Positions 25,801 through 38,276 of a stretch of 64,000 bases of DNA are shown one piece after another (position 1 is the stretch's first letter; each line of letters begins with the position of its first letter). The stretch is from Doris montereyensis. Taxonomy: Eukaryota; Mollusca; Gastropoda; Nudibranchia; Dorididae. The stretch is from assembly GCA_037039925.1 (NCBI GenBank), contig JAXRKP010000932.1, forward strand, positions 90,001 through 154,000, given 5' to 3'. A program made the position numbers and the translations under genes. The notes under the pieces are model-generated. The model did not search any database and was not told the origin of the DNA. It was given only the letters and a program-made list of their open reading frames with translations.

Positions 25801-27843
25801 CTAGTTCATGCAAGAATACGCTAAATTACAGCATCTGATTACGTATTCTATACCGATGATCTTTTGGATGTCTGGTCGTACGAGGGGTTCTCCACCGGTC
25901 AATCTGATCTTATCGATGCCCTGAGACACGAAGAGACGAGAGAGTTCTAGCACCTCTGAGGTAGAGAGAATGTGATCTTTGGGTGACAGCGTCACGCCTT
26001 CTTCTGGCATGCAGTATTGACCTGTGGATGGCAACATGTCGTATGAAAATGAAGAAAAAGATTGAAATTTACCCCATCCACTATATGCGGTGATCTCAAG
26101 GTGAATTTAAAGCAAGCATTAATACGAAAAACATGTAAAAGAGTAAAAGAAAGGAGAACCTACCAGCAATAATACCTGTCAACTGTTCACTCTGTGATAG
26201 GGAGATAGACAGATAAATCAAGACAGATAAATCAAATAAATGAAGAGGTGGATAGTTAGATGGATAAGAGCTATGCAAGGTTAAAATTTTTAAAATTGAT
26301 TTACAATTGGTATCTTTATATCATTGGTTCTCAATCAGGGGCGCAATGGACCACAGATTGGCAGACTATTAATTTGAGAGGGAGGGGGGACATTCTGACA
26401 AATGGTGAAAAGGTGCATGGGCCAAAAAAGATGGAGAACAATTGCTCTATGTATATGCTGTAATGTCCCCATGACCACACCAAATCTTCCTGTTTAGAGA
26501 TAAATAGTTACGGGATCATGACTCCCTGATTGCTGTATTTCGTTATTATCATTACTATTATTAAAATCTTAGTATTCTATATGGTCATCATAATTATCAT
26601 TGTTATACTATTTATCAATTACTGATTATTATCAAATACACACATAATTCTAGAATCCTTAAAGATGCATATATATACTCCCAATGATTTATAATGAAAG
26701 ATCAAACTCACATCTGAGATTGCACTTTTCAGTGAGTGAAATTCTGAGATATGTGTGTTGTCTTTGATGGAGGTCAGTCAAGAAGTCAGAAAATGGACGA
26801 GTGAAAGATGAAACCTTGGCTTTTGCCCGCTGTGATTTCGTCTGCCATGTGAATATTGACAATAGATTAGAAGTGTTAAAATCAATTTGGTCAGGGTTTT
26901 TTTCTTCTGAGCCTACAAACAACAAAATGTTTATGATATGTTTGCTTCAATAAATTGTAACAGAAGAATTTATTACATAGGCACATTTCACCCCGTGTTT
27001 CAAACAAAAATTGTAAAACGTAACTTAAAAGAGAAAATTTACGCTAGCAGTCAAAATGAAAGACATTAAATAAACATGATTATATATAATTTTAACAGAG
27101 AAAAGCGAACGATTCAATAATTCTGTGAATTGAAAATAAGCCTGCATCATCTTCAAAACTTGTGAGGTTGACTGAATACCAATAACAGCTAGATAAGGTT
27201 ATTCAATGCAGCTTAATGTATCATGTAAACAAAAGACCAAGAATTCAAATAAATATGATGGGAAAAAAAGTAGACCATTGCATATTAAATCAATGTCAAC
27301 AAATTATAAAGATTAATTTACAACACACTTAAATGAACAATTCAATATTTTAAGATAACAGAGAAATGCTTCCTTTTACTTAGGAATTATAATTTACTGC
27401 AACATAAGGAGAGGAAGAAGAAAGAAGAAGAAGAAGAAGAAGAAGAAGAAGAAGAAGAAGAAGAAGAAGAAGAAGAAGATGACGAAGAAGAAGAAGAAGA
27501 AGAAGAAGAAGAAGAAGAAGAAGAAGAAGAAGAAGAAGAAGAAGAAGAAGAAGAAGAAGAAGAAGAAGAAGAAAAAAAGAAGAAAAAAAGAAGAAAAAAA
27601 AGAAGAAAAAAGAGACATTTGATCAACTACCTTATGAGACGATTCCTCTGTCTGATATGTTTCACTTTCATTCGGACTAACTGCTGCGGCCACCGTTGAA
27701 CAAGGACGTCCTCCAATGAGTAAGGCTGCTATTACATTTTTTCTTCCAGCGGCGTTTTGATCATGGCATTTCCGCAAGAAATCATCACAGACTTTGAACC
27801 TTAGTCCAAATAAAGTTTGTACACCTGACACCCGGCTGCCCAT
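18984..27843 (-). CDS. MOCS1: MOCS1: GTP 3',8-cyclase (MoaA) plus cPMP synthase (MoaC)
   Basis: The first step of molybdenum cofactor synthesis: the radical SAM part acts on GTP and the MoaC part forms cyclic pyranopterin monophosphate; in animals it works in mitochondria. Exons on the minus strand: 27631-27843, 26712-26912, 25854-26021, 24917-25149, 24037-24108, 23377-23528, 22345-22455, 21628-21749, 21103-21154, 18984-19883. The N-terminal Fe-S motif EKCNLRCQYC spans exons 2/3, LTGGEP is in exon 3, NLSLDTL in exon 4, DVRFIEYMP in exon 6, and the C-terminal cluster CGTC...VC (13 residues between) spans exons 7/8. Exon 9 ends [11 protein letters not shown]. Single-base breaks sit in exon 6 (GGGG, 152 nt where 153 is needed), exon 8 (A6, one too many) and exon 10 (T5, one short). 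Exons 1 and 2 are also out of phase, so exon 1 is less certain. Splice sites and conserved residues are intact, so this is a real gene with probable assembly indels. Confidence 0.95.
20483..20815 (-). mobile_element. SINE family D, near full length
   Basis: The reverse complement shows ACTCAGTAGTCCAGAG, the conserved GTTGAAAAT junction, GGTAGGTCGACAACTAGTCCC, AAAAGGAGGTCCCATG, ATCACAACACTGTG and GATCACATTAGTTGTGGAT. It lies in MOCS1 intron 9 in the sense orientation. Copies at 35.9 (-), 37.2, 37.9 and 59.9 kb align. Confidence 0.85.
21095..21107 (-). promoter_or_regulatory. Overlapping Gly-Gly-stop and splice donors of MOCS1A
   Basis: On the minus strand the bases ATTGGTGGGTGATTT encode Ile-Gly-Gly-stop when unspliced (stop 21099-21101). 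The same bases contain two possible donors, G|GTGGGT and GG|GTGATT. The second leaves phase 2 and joins the MoaC exon acceptor at 19883 in frame. A C-terminal Gly-Gly is needed for human MOCS1A, and the human locus makes MOCS1A or a MOCS1AB fusion by alternative splicing here, so the same switch is likely. Use of either donor is inferred. Confidence 0.75.
21479..21605. repeat. poly-C tract and (CA)n microsatellite
   Basis: A C16-type run at 21479-21494 and a CA repeat at 21581-21605 lie in MOCS1 intron 8, about 20 bp beyond the exon 8 donor. Confidence 0.9.
21780..22030. repeat. (GAA)n/(AAAAG)n purine tract
   Basis: A purine-only stretch of GAA, GGA and AAAAAG repeats lies in MOCS1 intron 7, about 30 bp upstream of the exon 8 acceptor. 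On the transcribed strand it is a pyrimidine-rich tract. Confidence 0.9.
22797..22960 (-). mobile_element. Partial tRNA-derived SINE (family A-like head)
   Basis: The reverse complement has a box-A-like TGGTTAGATTACCAG, box-B-like GGTTCAAATCCTGGCAATG, then a CTTTTTGGAAAGACACTTAA stretch and the end CAGACTAGCGTCC. It is in MOCS1 intron 6. Confidence 0.7.
23027..23350 (+). mobile_element. Dispersed repeat family E, copy 2
   Basis: Collinear with 16362-16680 (GGGTAACACCAAGTACG, CTACACAGGTAGGCGTGAG, CTTGGGATCATTTAGAACCT, AATGACCGACTCA). It ends about 25 bp from MOCS1 exon 6 and is antisense to the gene. A weaker partial match lies near 46010-46090. Confidence 0.75.
23640..23990 (-). mobile_element. 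SINE family B
   Basis: The reverse complement reads through GGTTCAAGCCC, the AAAACCCACC junction, CTTGACTCAGGTGTGAATGA, TACCCAGCTATTGGTAGA, ATGGCCTGCTGGGGAAT and ACTATATATCCATCTTTATC. It is in MOCS1 intron 5, sense orientation. Confidence 0.85.
25648..25802 (+). mobile_element. Family C repeat
   Basis: TTTACCTCGTCCAGCGTATA, GTGATAACCTCGGGATGAA, GAGGAAACAAC and the 3' end CAGTGCCTGCCAACCGCCCA. It is in MOCS1 intron 3, antisense to the gene. Confidence 0.8.
26062..26192 (+). mobile_element. Family C repeat
   Basis: GAAATTTACCCCATCCACTA, ATGCGGTGATCTCAAGGTGA and a 3' end ACCTACCAGCAATAATACC. It is in MOCS1 intron 2, antisense to the gene, about 40 bp from the exon 3 acceptor. Confidence 0.8.
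26322..26450. mobile_element. hAT-like MITE candidate
   Basis: It starts TTGGTTCTCAATCAGGGGCG and ends with ATGGAGAACAATTGCTCTAT, giving short imperfect inverted ends around a GGACCACAGATTGGCAGA core. TGGTTCTCAA is a common hAT terminus. The evidence is thin. Confidence 0.4.
27403..27610. repeat. (GAA)n microsatellite
   Basis: About 190 bp of GAA with a few interruptions (GATGACGAA, AAAAAAG), ending about 20 bp inside MOCS1 intron 1. As transcribed it is a (TTC)n tract. Poly-Ser and poly-Phe frames are artefacts. Confidence 0.95.
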
Positions 27844-28640
27844 ACTCTCGTCGGCTTAAAGATCTTAGTCTATCATCAAAGTCCAGATATCTGGAAATAA
27901 AAGTATTGACAGCCGTGTGATGTATAATTTATAGGGGGCCTATCTTTCATTTTGACCTTAACCCTTTGTAAGGCTGACCTCAATATGGATCAATAATTTT
28001 GTTCCGCTGTGTACGAGGCTTCTGCACGTGGCACTGATAGTTTTCTCTCCCGCTGATGAGGCTGCCGCGTTTGACCACGACGTACCTGTGATTATTGTGA
28101 TAGTTTTTTATCTTCGTTGAGTAAGGTGACATAGCGGGCAATTCATTTTGTTATTGTTATCGTCATCGTGTTTATATTGCATTGTTTACTAACAATAACA
28201 TCTATTACAGCCTACTTTTATTAAACATGAAAAGGAATAATACTGCAGTTGGCCCATTACTAAGGAAGAGGAATATGAAATGCATAATACTAAAAGATAG
28301 AAAACGGGTCAGGATCAAGAAATCTTCAGTGTGCCCAACCTTCATAAGCAAAAAGGAGACAGAAACAAATAAACACTAAACAATGCTGGACGAAACTAAT
28401 ACTAATAGAGCCATTGGTGCAACGACCCATCAAGCAATGTTCATCAACAGAGCAATCCTCATAACAACAATAAACAAAAAGAAAAGAAAGAAGAAAATGA
28501 AATAGAGCTGCCATAAGAGAGATGGAGAGAGAGGAGGGAGGGATAGAAAGGGAGAGAGAAAGAGGAAAGGAAACAAACAGGAGACTTAAAGAGAATGAGG
28601 AAGATAAAGCAAGACGAAAAGAGAGGACGGAGAAAATTAG
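27844..28640. other. MOCS1 upstream region
   Basis: The stretch upstream of the proposed MOCS1 start is locally richer in CG dinucleotides than its surroundings at 28000-28100, as expected near a promoter. No TATA box or start site can be assigned. The rest is AT-rich with no gene recognised. Confidence 0.35.
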
Positions 28641-28647
28641 AGAAATT

Positions 28648-28799
<152 letters not shown>

Positions 28800-30171
28800 C
28801 ACGTGGCTGCATGGTCAGGCTTTGCTCCATTCAGTCAATAAAAGTGTGGCTGGCTGTGTCAAATTTTATGTTGTAGAGTTTCAATGAACGTTTAACTTTA
28901 TTTCTAAAGGAATCATTTCATTCTCACATATCTAAATAAAAGGATGGAACTATAATACTAAAGGAAATGTCAACCGTCTTTCGCTAATCCCATGACCGAG
29001 TCCAATGTGCATAGGTAACACATTCCCAGGTTGAAAGAAACAGCCCCCCCCCGGTTTATTGCTTTCACAAGTGTGTATCGCCCCAGCTACGGCAACGCAC
29101 TCTATCCCATACCTAACACTAACACCTCTCCTCAGCTACATGCTTCCCATGCTTTTGAAAACTCCCTCCCTACCCTATGTCTATAACCAGTATCACCCTC
29201 TTTCCTCATTTACAATGACATGATTGACCATCGTTTTGTATTCTTGGCTGTTCCCTTCCTACAGTTCAATAGTAATCCACCTCCTCCTTAACAGACCCAC
29301 CCCTTACGGAATCCACTGGTTTTTCACCTCTTCCCCCCTCTTCTGGAAGTAAGTCTCCCTCCTTAGTCCTTTCTGTACAGTAGGAAGATAGACTCTTGTA
29401 GCTTCTTATGTCTATACACTTCAAATAGCCGCCCTTCCTCTTGTCCAGATACCACATGTCATCATGACCATGTGAAATGGACCTGTTTGAGAGATCAAAG
29501 TTCCTTTGTTGCTGGTCGCTGAACTCAAATGAAAGCTTCACTTTTCCCTTGTACTTTCAACACTCTAATCTCTTCATTCTTATGTGAAAAAGAAGTGAAG
29601 ATGTATTTTGACGTATGTGACGTTTGACAATATAACCATCAACACAATGCTCCCCCTGATTGGTCCAGCCTGAACATGATTCTTTCTATTGACTGAAGGT
29701 CACGCCCTCCATTCAGGCTGACCATTGGTGTGCAATGTGATTGACCACTGATATCGTTTATTTATATCAATCACTATTTCTTACTTGTGGGTGGATCTTC
29801 TTACTAAAGTAATTGACGTCTGTCCAGAAATTGCGTCGGTCATACGAAGACAAGAGTCTTTGTTTTTGTAATTCACTTTGAGTCAGAATAGAGGCATTCC
29901 CAAAACCCGTCTTTGAGTGCAACGCAGTGCATTGTCTTGCTGGAAGGCGCCAGGAGGGGTGCAAATGTACGGGACCCGCCATTAGCATAGGTGTGCTTAA
30001 GCGTAGGTGTGCTTAGAGTGACCAGCGGCATGCAAAGATACGGGACCCGCGTAAAAAGGGTTAAAAGCATGCATTGCATGCTAGTTACAGCATAGCAACA
30101 ATTTTTTGAATACCTGTCCTCTGTTGGTGGTCAAGAATTAACTGGTTGTAGATGATCAAGAATCTTAGTGG
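28800..30171. other. Intergenic sequence with an unassigned open stretch
   Basis: A stop-free minus-strand stretch of about 95 codons (29266-29550) contains ordinary mixed residues (for example HGHDDMWYLDKRKGG) but has no early ATG and no recognised family. At 29608-29735 there are two TGACGT words and two CCAAT-type words (GATTGGTCC, ACCATTGGTG), which could mark a promoter. No gene is claimed. Confidence 0.3.
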
Positions 30172-30450
30172 TGTCGGTGGCCAAGTGGTTAGGTTGCAGG
30201 ATCTAGTTCGAATCCTAGCAAAGCTAGACCTCATGTTGTGTTCCTTGGGAAAGCCGCTTAACACCCATTTTCCCCACTCGACACAGGTGCAAATGGGTAC
30301 AGGCACTAGCTTGGGCGTAAAAACATGCATCAGACTAGCATCCCATCCAGTAGGTGATTATCATCACCTGTTTTGTAGCACGCTATAGAAAACGGGATAA
30401 GCTACGGCTCTATGAGCCATAATGGCCTCGGAGGAACTTTACTTTAGACC
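30172..30450 (+). mobile_element. SINE family A, near full length
   Basis: Box-A-like GTGGCCAAGTGGTTAGG, box-B-like AGTTCGAATCCTAGC, GTTGTGTTCCTTGGGAAAG, AGGTGCAAATGGGTACAGGC, GATTATCATCACCTG, ACGGGATAAGCTACGGCTC and ATAATGGCC. It is the best reference copy in the window. Confidence 0.88.
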
Positions 30451-30639
30451 AAATACGTCATAAGTCATAGGGTTTATGTAACGTACAGCAAATCCCTTAC
30501 AAGATAAGGATCTACATTTCTAAATTACTGCTGTTATGTGTTGGCTTACAGTATGCTCTACATTAGTGGCGCCCCGTCTCCTGATGATAGACACCACCAT
30601 CCGCCACCACCCCTATCAACTCCACAACAGGTGATCGCT

Positions 30640-31400
30640 TGCCACTTCCACCTCCTACAAGACTTTGCCCATCAGATGGAATTAAATATGTGGATATTGA
30701 AATGCCAGGTCCTCCCTTTTACGAACAAGAAAAAAACAATTTATGGCAAAGTATTCCCTAAAAAGACAAATTCTGGAACAAGCAAAATGTCTTGGCACTG
30801 AGATATATAAAAAAAAATCTAAAATGGAAAAATCATGTATATATATATATCACATACATCACGACCAAGGCAAATAAATTCTGCTCATTCATCTGGCGTA
30901 ATCTAAAACAATGTCCAATCCCTATCTATAACAATCAAACTGCTACAAAGCTCTAGTCTGACCAATAATTGACATTATATATATGCCAGTGCAATGTAGG
31001 ATCCGAATCAGACGAACCTTGTCAATCAAGTTACAGTGATGCAAAAGCGAACAGTGGAGGATATATTATATGATTTCTCGTCTCATACAAGTGTTTCGTC
31101 CTTTGTTCAGAAACTGCCTCAAACCACTGTATATGAGAAAAGAAAGAAACAGGATGACAACAATGTTTAAGATAATATCATAATGAGCTACACGTTAGAT
31201 ATCTTCCTTGCCGGACTCCATCTCACGTGCCACAAGAAACACCAGAGGCTACAGCAGAAAATTTATCATTCCCAAATCTAGGATCGAGGCGCATGTCAAC
31301 TCCTTCTTTCCTTTACTTGGTCGACTGTGGAATAGTCTTGTCTCCTGAAGTCATATATATGTCAACACTTTGTCAGAGTTTGTCAGACTAGATCTAATTT
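30640..31400 (+). mobile_element. Decayed non-LTR retrotransposon, RT C-terminal region
   Basis: Broken frames on the + strand read in order like the end of a CR1/Jockey-type reverse transcriptase: MELNMWILKCQVLPFTNKK, then TTKANKFCSFIWRNLKQC, then a region with the LCRTPSHVPQETPEA block, and finally HVNSFF...GRLWNSLVS, recalling the usual SFFP...LWNSLP end. Stops and frameshifts interrupt it throughout. The assignment to clade is tentative. Confidence 0.75.
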
Positions 31401-31460
31401 GTCTTTAAACATTGACCTCAAGTCAATTTGAAGTGATGTGTTCCCTATGATCCAATTTAA

Positions 31461-32734
31461 CTCTATCTAGATCTATGCTTTACATATTTGCTATACACAC
31501 ACAATGCACACCTATCCTCCACCAAAGGAGGTTTTCTACATCCCGAAGAAGACATGAAGAAATATCAATGATTGCTGCTATATGGACCAGACAAGATGTG
31601 AAAGGCTGTTTGTTATGGTTATGTTGCAGTGTATAAAAATAATGTGTCAGTACTGTCAGTGACGTGACGATGATATTGCTGTTTCTTGTAACTTATGATG
31701 GTGGTGGATTTGAAGAGTCGAAAGTACAACAGGTTTAGATCTACATCGATCTGAGACATAATTTGCTCACTATGATGGAAATGATCGCAATAGAACATAT
31801 AATCTACATTAACACAGATTTAGATCTAGTGTGTGTGCAAAACTTAGTATGACAGGCTGTCATTTGTTTGTAAACGTAGTAAGTAGTTTACGTAGATCTA
31901 GAGATATATCTAGTGTGTCACCCGGCTCAGAGTAAGAAGTAAACAAGACCGCCTCATACAGGACACACTATACCCAAGACACATCACTTTTGATCTACGG
32001 TAAAGTTACCTAATAGATCTAAATCTAGATCTCAGCCTTTGCACTCGAGCAGAATCAGAGAATACGATTTTAGGAAGTGTCTCTTCTGAGGCCTGTCTCA
32101 ACAAAATCCATGAGGCATAACAGACCTGACAACAATCTTCTCTACTTCTCTTTCCAGAGGGCAGAGGTCAGCTGCTAGCTCTCTTCTTACTCCAGCACAG
32201 AGGACCTTCAGATAACGAGGCCTTGCAGTTGCAAACGGTCGGGCATCTACTCCGCTATGTTTGCGCATGGCCGCCAATGTTGAATGTAACATAATTAAGA
32301 AAATGTGTAGCAAGAAAAGGAGGGCAATAGGAAAGTCCGCATTCCACGTACTAAATAATAAACGACGAAAAGGGACAAAATAAGTCTTTTGAGAACAATT
32401 ATTTGAGGTAGTTGTCACAATTTGTCTTTTTGGTTTTATTTTACTGTGGCTCCTGTTATTTGTAGGCTCCGGGTATATATTTTATTATTATGTACAGCCT
32501 ATGGTTTTTTTAATTTTAACAGAAGATGTCTGGCTACAGTATGATGATACTGTTGTCAGTAATGTCAGTGTTGTCATCATCCTTTCGACTAGATTGGATC
32601 CTAACAAACACTCTCTTTTCCCCATTATTTTAACTGGACCAGGTGAAGATCAAGAAAACACTATTGCATTACAATATAATTATAATAATATAATCAAACC
32701 TCGTGATCGCACCATCCGCACAATACCTTGGCTG
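31461..32734. other. Intergenic, rich in AGATCT/TCTAGA words; unassigned open stretch
   Basis: Words such as ATCTAGATCTA recur at 31389-32035. On the minus strand 32098-32418 is open for 107 codons, with ATG-led MLHSTLAAMRKHSGVDARP and a charged CPLEREVEKIVV segment. Its composition is coding-like but there is no recognised family, and no further exon was linked to it. It could be a 5' exon of an unseen transcript, or chance. Confidence 0.3.
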
Positions 32735-33117
32735 AGTAGGCATGGCTATGATCGTGTCAAATTGAGTGGTGAGATTTGAATTAGGCTTCACAGCAGTGTC
32801 ATAACCTAGGCTAATCCATTTTGCGTTAGGGGTGTTTCTGTCGATATTTTTTTAAAGACTTCATAAGAGATGGGGCGATTCTACTACACTGTATTACTAT
32901 ATGTGCATAATACTGCAGCTACAATAGCTATTTCACATACATTAGACCTACATTGCCTTGTCAGTAATCGATTTACTTCTAATGAATTAGTCAAATGTTG
33001 ATTATTTCTCTCATTGTAATACTGAAAAAGGGTGTTTTCGTTATATAACGCTATTCCCGTTATAATGCCATGTTACAACTGGCACAACTGTTGGCGGTAT
33101 AACGAAATTTGAGTGTA
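32735..33117 (+). mobile_element. pogo/Tigger-like element, right-end copy
   Basis: Collinear with 48650-48879: TAGGCATGGCTATGATCG, ATCCATTTTGCGTTAGGG, GTTTCTGTCGAT, AAAAAGGGTGTTTTCGTTAT, ACTGGCACAACTGTTGGCGG and the terminus AACGAAATTTGAGTG. The left end is missing. Confidence 0.7.
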
Positions 33118-35263
<2,146 letters not shown>

Positions 35264-35768
35264 GGGGCAGAGAAACGGATAGACAGACACTGCTGAGACA
35301 GAGACACGTTAAAACATCTGCGGTGGAGTCTGTGATGAAATTGCTCAATATAATCCTAGTTACTGTAGTGTTACATTTACATGTACAATGTAGGCCTATC
35401 CTAATAATACATGTATATCTTTTTTTTCTTTTCGTTTCTAATAGTAATATGCCCCTTTACTTCAGAACAGTGGACACACAGCCTTGGCGATATTTTTTGG
35501 AGACAAGACATTTTAGAGTTGTTTTGTTTTTGTTTATTTGTTTTGGGGTCTTTTTGCTTGCATTTTGCACAAGCAATCGTGGCGATCAAGACTTCTAAAA
35601 ATGCCAAAATGTTTCAAAGAAAAAAACAAAATGCGTCAATAAAAATTATCAACATTTGAAAAATAAAATGTTCACAAAAATTTGCAAACGTTGATAAACA
35701 TTTCCTTGATTTGATTTGATTAAAGAAAACAAAGTTTTGTCCAGTGAGGCGTCTTCTCATCTCAGAAA

Positions 35769-35886
35769 AGACAAGGTTGTAAATGGAGAAACTCGTCTCT
35801 GCATCAGAGTTCAGACATGTGAAAAGACAAGGTTGTAATTGTAAATGGAGAAGCTTCTCTCTGCATCAGCTGAGTTCAGACATGTG
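35769..35886. repeat. Local tandem duplication, about 60 bp
   Basis: GACAAGGTTGTAAATGGAGA...CTCTGCATCAG...AGTTCAGACATGTG occurs twice in direct tandem with small indels. Confidence 0.85.
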
Positions 35887-35906
35887 GGTTTTGTTCAATG
35901 TTTTTT

Positions 35907-36215
35907 AATTTCACCTGATCCACAACTAATGTGCTCTCGAGGGTTTTGCGAGATTTTTAAATGTTTGCCGGACCGCCCTGTAAACAGCCAAGGGGCCTCC
36001 ATCGTCCACAGAGGGTTGTGATATTAATATGCACACACAGGACCTCCTTTTTAACTATGTCTCCGATGAGATTAGGTACGGAGCCACCTATCTGGACCAG
36101 GTAGACTTGCTTTTAAAAAACTTGAGAATTTTTTCAACCTACCGGGACTTGAACCCATGAACTCGTGGTTGAGAGACTGACATCTTGCCTCTGGATTACT
36201 GAGTCCCCTAAGACA
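35907..36215 (-). mobile_element. SINE family D with tRNA-like head
   Basis: The reverse complement starts GGGGACTCAGTAATCCAGAG and has a box-B-like GGGTTCAAGTCCCGG, then CTGGTCCAGATAGGTGGC, AAAAGGAGGTCCTGTGTG and GAGCACATTAGTTGTGGAT. The box B argues for a tRNA-derived SINE. Confidence 0.87.
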
Positions 36216-36723
36216 TGATGTGTAGATGTATTGTCTACCACTACCACATTGTACAAGCTCTGGAACATCAGAGCTGACATTGTTCCTAAAAAACTGTCAG
36301 GTCGAGCGGAATATCCCGTAACACCAATTTACTATCAATCACTACATGTATATTCCTTCTTTGTATCTCTTGTCCTTGACTTCTCATAATGGAAAATATG
36401 TCAATTTGTTTTTGCTGGTCTACCGTCACCTCCTTGTATAACATCTTCACTGCTGTAAAAATGCTTTTCTGTTTTAAGAGTGGGTCTCAACAGACAATTT
36501 TCTTGTGTAGTCCAACATGAGGTTGCGAACTGTTCAGAAAAACTTGCTGCCATTAACATGATATATGAGTCCTCTTAGAAAACTTCAAATGTCTCAGTTG
36601 TGCGGTGACATGATGGGCTGAGTTGTTTTGGTTGACAAGATACCCTCCACCTCTCTTCACTCAGCACGATTCAAATCGATTGTCGATCAAAACTACTGAG
36701 TACGGATAAAAGCGAACACAGAA

Positions 36724-36910
36724 CTACACTCAAAATTCGTTATACCGGCCCCGTTATACCACATTTATCGCTTACTGTCAACTTGTCACTCATATACAGA
36801 TCTGGTCGTATACAAAAACAATGAAACATCTCATTATACCGCCAATGATTTAGCATGAACGTTCCTTCACAACTATTGTAAAATAGAACTCGTAATACCA
36901 TACCCTAGTA
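36724..36910 (+). mobile_element. pogo/Tigger-like element, left-end copy
   Basis: It starts TACACTCAAAATTCGTTATA and continues CCGCCAATGATTTAGCATG and ACTATTGTAAAATAGAACTC, matching 48171-48350. Only the left end is present. Confidence 0.7.
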
Positions 36911-37166
36911 GTAGTAGTAGAAGAGCAATACGAGTCATTGCAACACAGGAGATAACAAAAGATATCTTTAGTCCCATGAATTTTAATTCAAATTATTAGT
37001 ATTAGATCTGATGATGGTCCAAAATAAATGCTTCATCCGAAAAGAATTCTCTAGTCCCATGAATTTTAATTCAAATGTATTAGATAAAAAGAAAAATTCA
37101 CAGCTATTGATTTCTTTTTTTAACTTATTTATGTTGAAAAGACACCTCATATTTCATCTTGTCCAA

Positions 37167-37189
37167 CCCCCCCCCCCCCCCCCCCCCCA
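37167..37189. repeat. poly-C tract
   Basis: A run of about 22 C. Similar runs occur at 21479, 33598, 50343 and 53845. Confidence 0.95.
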
Positions 37190-37207
37190 CATTATGTCTA
37201 TTAAACA

Positions 37208-37498
37208 ACAGATGGGGACTCCATAGTCCAGAGGCAAGGTGTCGGCCTCTCAACCCAAAAATCAGGCCCCGCTGATGGTTTCAAGCAAAAACTACCGCCC
37301 CCTCCCAGTCTAGGTAGGTGGATAGACACCTAGTCCCATCGGAGATCAACAATAAAAAGGAGGTCCCGTGTGCATATTCCAACACTCTGTGCATGTTAAA
37401 GATCCCTTGGCTGTTTACAAGGCAATCCGGGCAAAATTTAAAATCCTATAAAACCCCTAGATCACCTTAGTTGTGGATGTGGAAAAATCAAACCAAAT
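37208..37498 (+). mobile_element. SINE family D, full-length type
   Basis: GGGGACTCCATAGTCCAGAG, GGTGTCGGCCTCTCAACC, CTAGGTAGGTGGATAGACAC, AAAAGGAGGTCCCGTGTGC, AAAGATCCCTTGGCTGTTTA and GATCACCTTAGTTGTGGATG, ending in an A-rich tail. Confidence 0.88.
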
Positions 37499-37857
37499 GA
37501 AAACCTTCAGTCAGTCGCAAAATTCAATGACTAATAAGAAGTCCTGTATTTTAAAAAATTAAGATTAAGAGAAGGAAGCCAAAACAAATAACAACTATAA
37601 AGTTCATAAGACTAAGACAGTTTATTTTATATTTTATGTACACAAAATCATGATTTCTTTCACACATGAAAATAAATGATCGTTTTTGAATCAACATTTT
37701 TCTCAACATTCAATCCATATCCTAAATCACAAGCTGCCCATATGTTATAATTATAAACCCTTCACTTTGTCTCCTTTTAATCATTACCATTCTTATTGTC
37801 AGTGTGCTTACAAGTTACAGTTTGGCCTATGTCCTTATGGGTGGTTTTGAAAAAAGT

Positions 37858-38020
37858 GGTCGCGTCGGAGACAGACAATAAAAAGGAGGTCCCGTGTGCA
37901 GATCACAACACTCTGTGCACGTTAAAGATCCCTTGGCTGTTAGCAGGGTAGTCTGGGCAAAATTAAAAATCCTACCAAAACCCTGAGATCACCATAGCTG
38001 TGGATGGGGTAAATCAAATC
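37858..38020 (+). mobile_element. SINE family D, 5'-truncated
   Basis: It begins inside the element (GTCGGAGACAGACAATAAAA) and runs to TGGATGGGGTAAATCAAATC. It lies 3' of MRPL41 in antisense orientation, about 260 bp from the stop. Confidence 0.85.
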
Positions 38021-38276
38021 AAAAGCCAATATGTTGACACGCTGGCGATATCAAACTCCAGATATCATACTTTAGCAGATATATAATAACTATATATGCA
38101 TCACCTCTGTTGTACTCTCGGTCTCAGTCTAACTAACTACATGTACCATCATCCTTTGAGTCTTGACTGATGACAATATAAGAGTTAATAAACCACACAA
38201 AAAGATTTAACTCCCCCCCACACACTAAATGAAGAACATTTTAAGCTTCAGCACCACACACACAAAGGTCAAAGGG

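Noticed and set aside
18984..27843. MOCS1 as a processed or dead pseudogene because of frame breaks
   Set aside because: All introns, splice sites and catalytic motifs are kept, and the breaks are single bases at homopolymers, so assembly error is the simpler reading.
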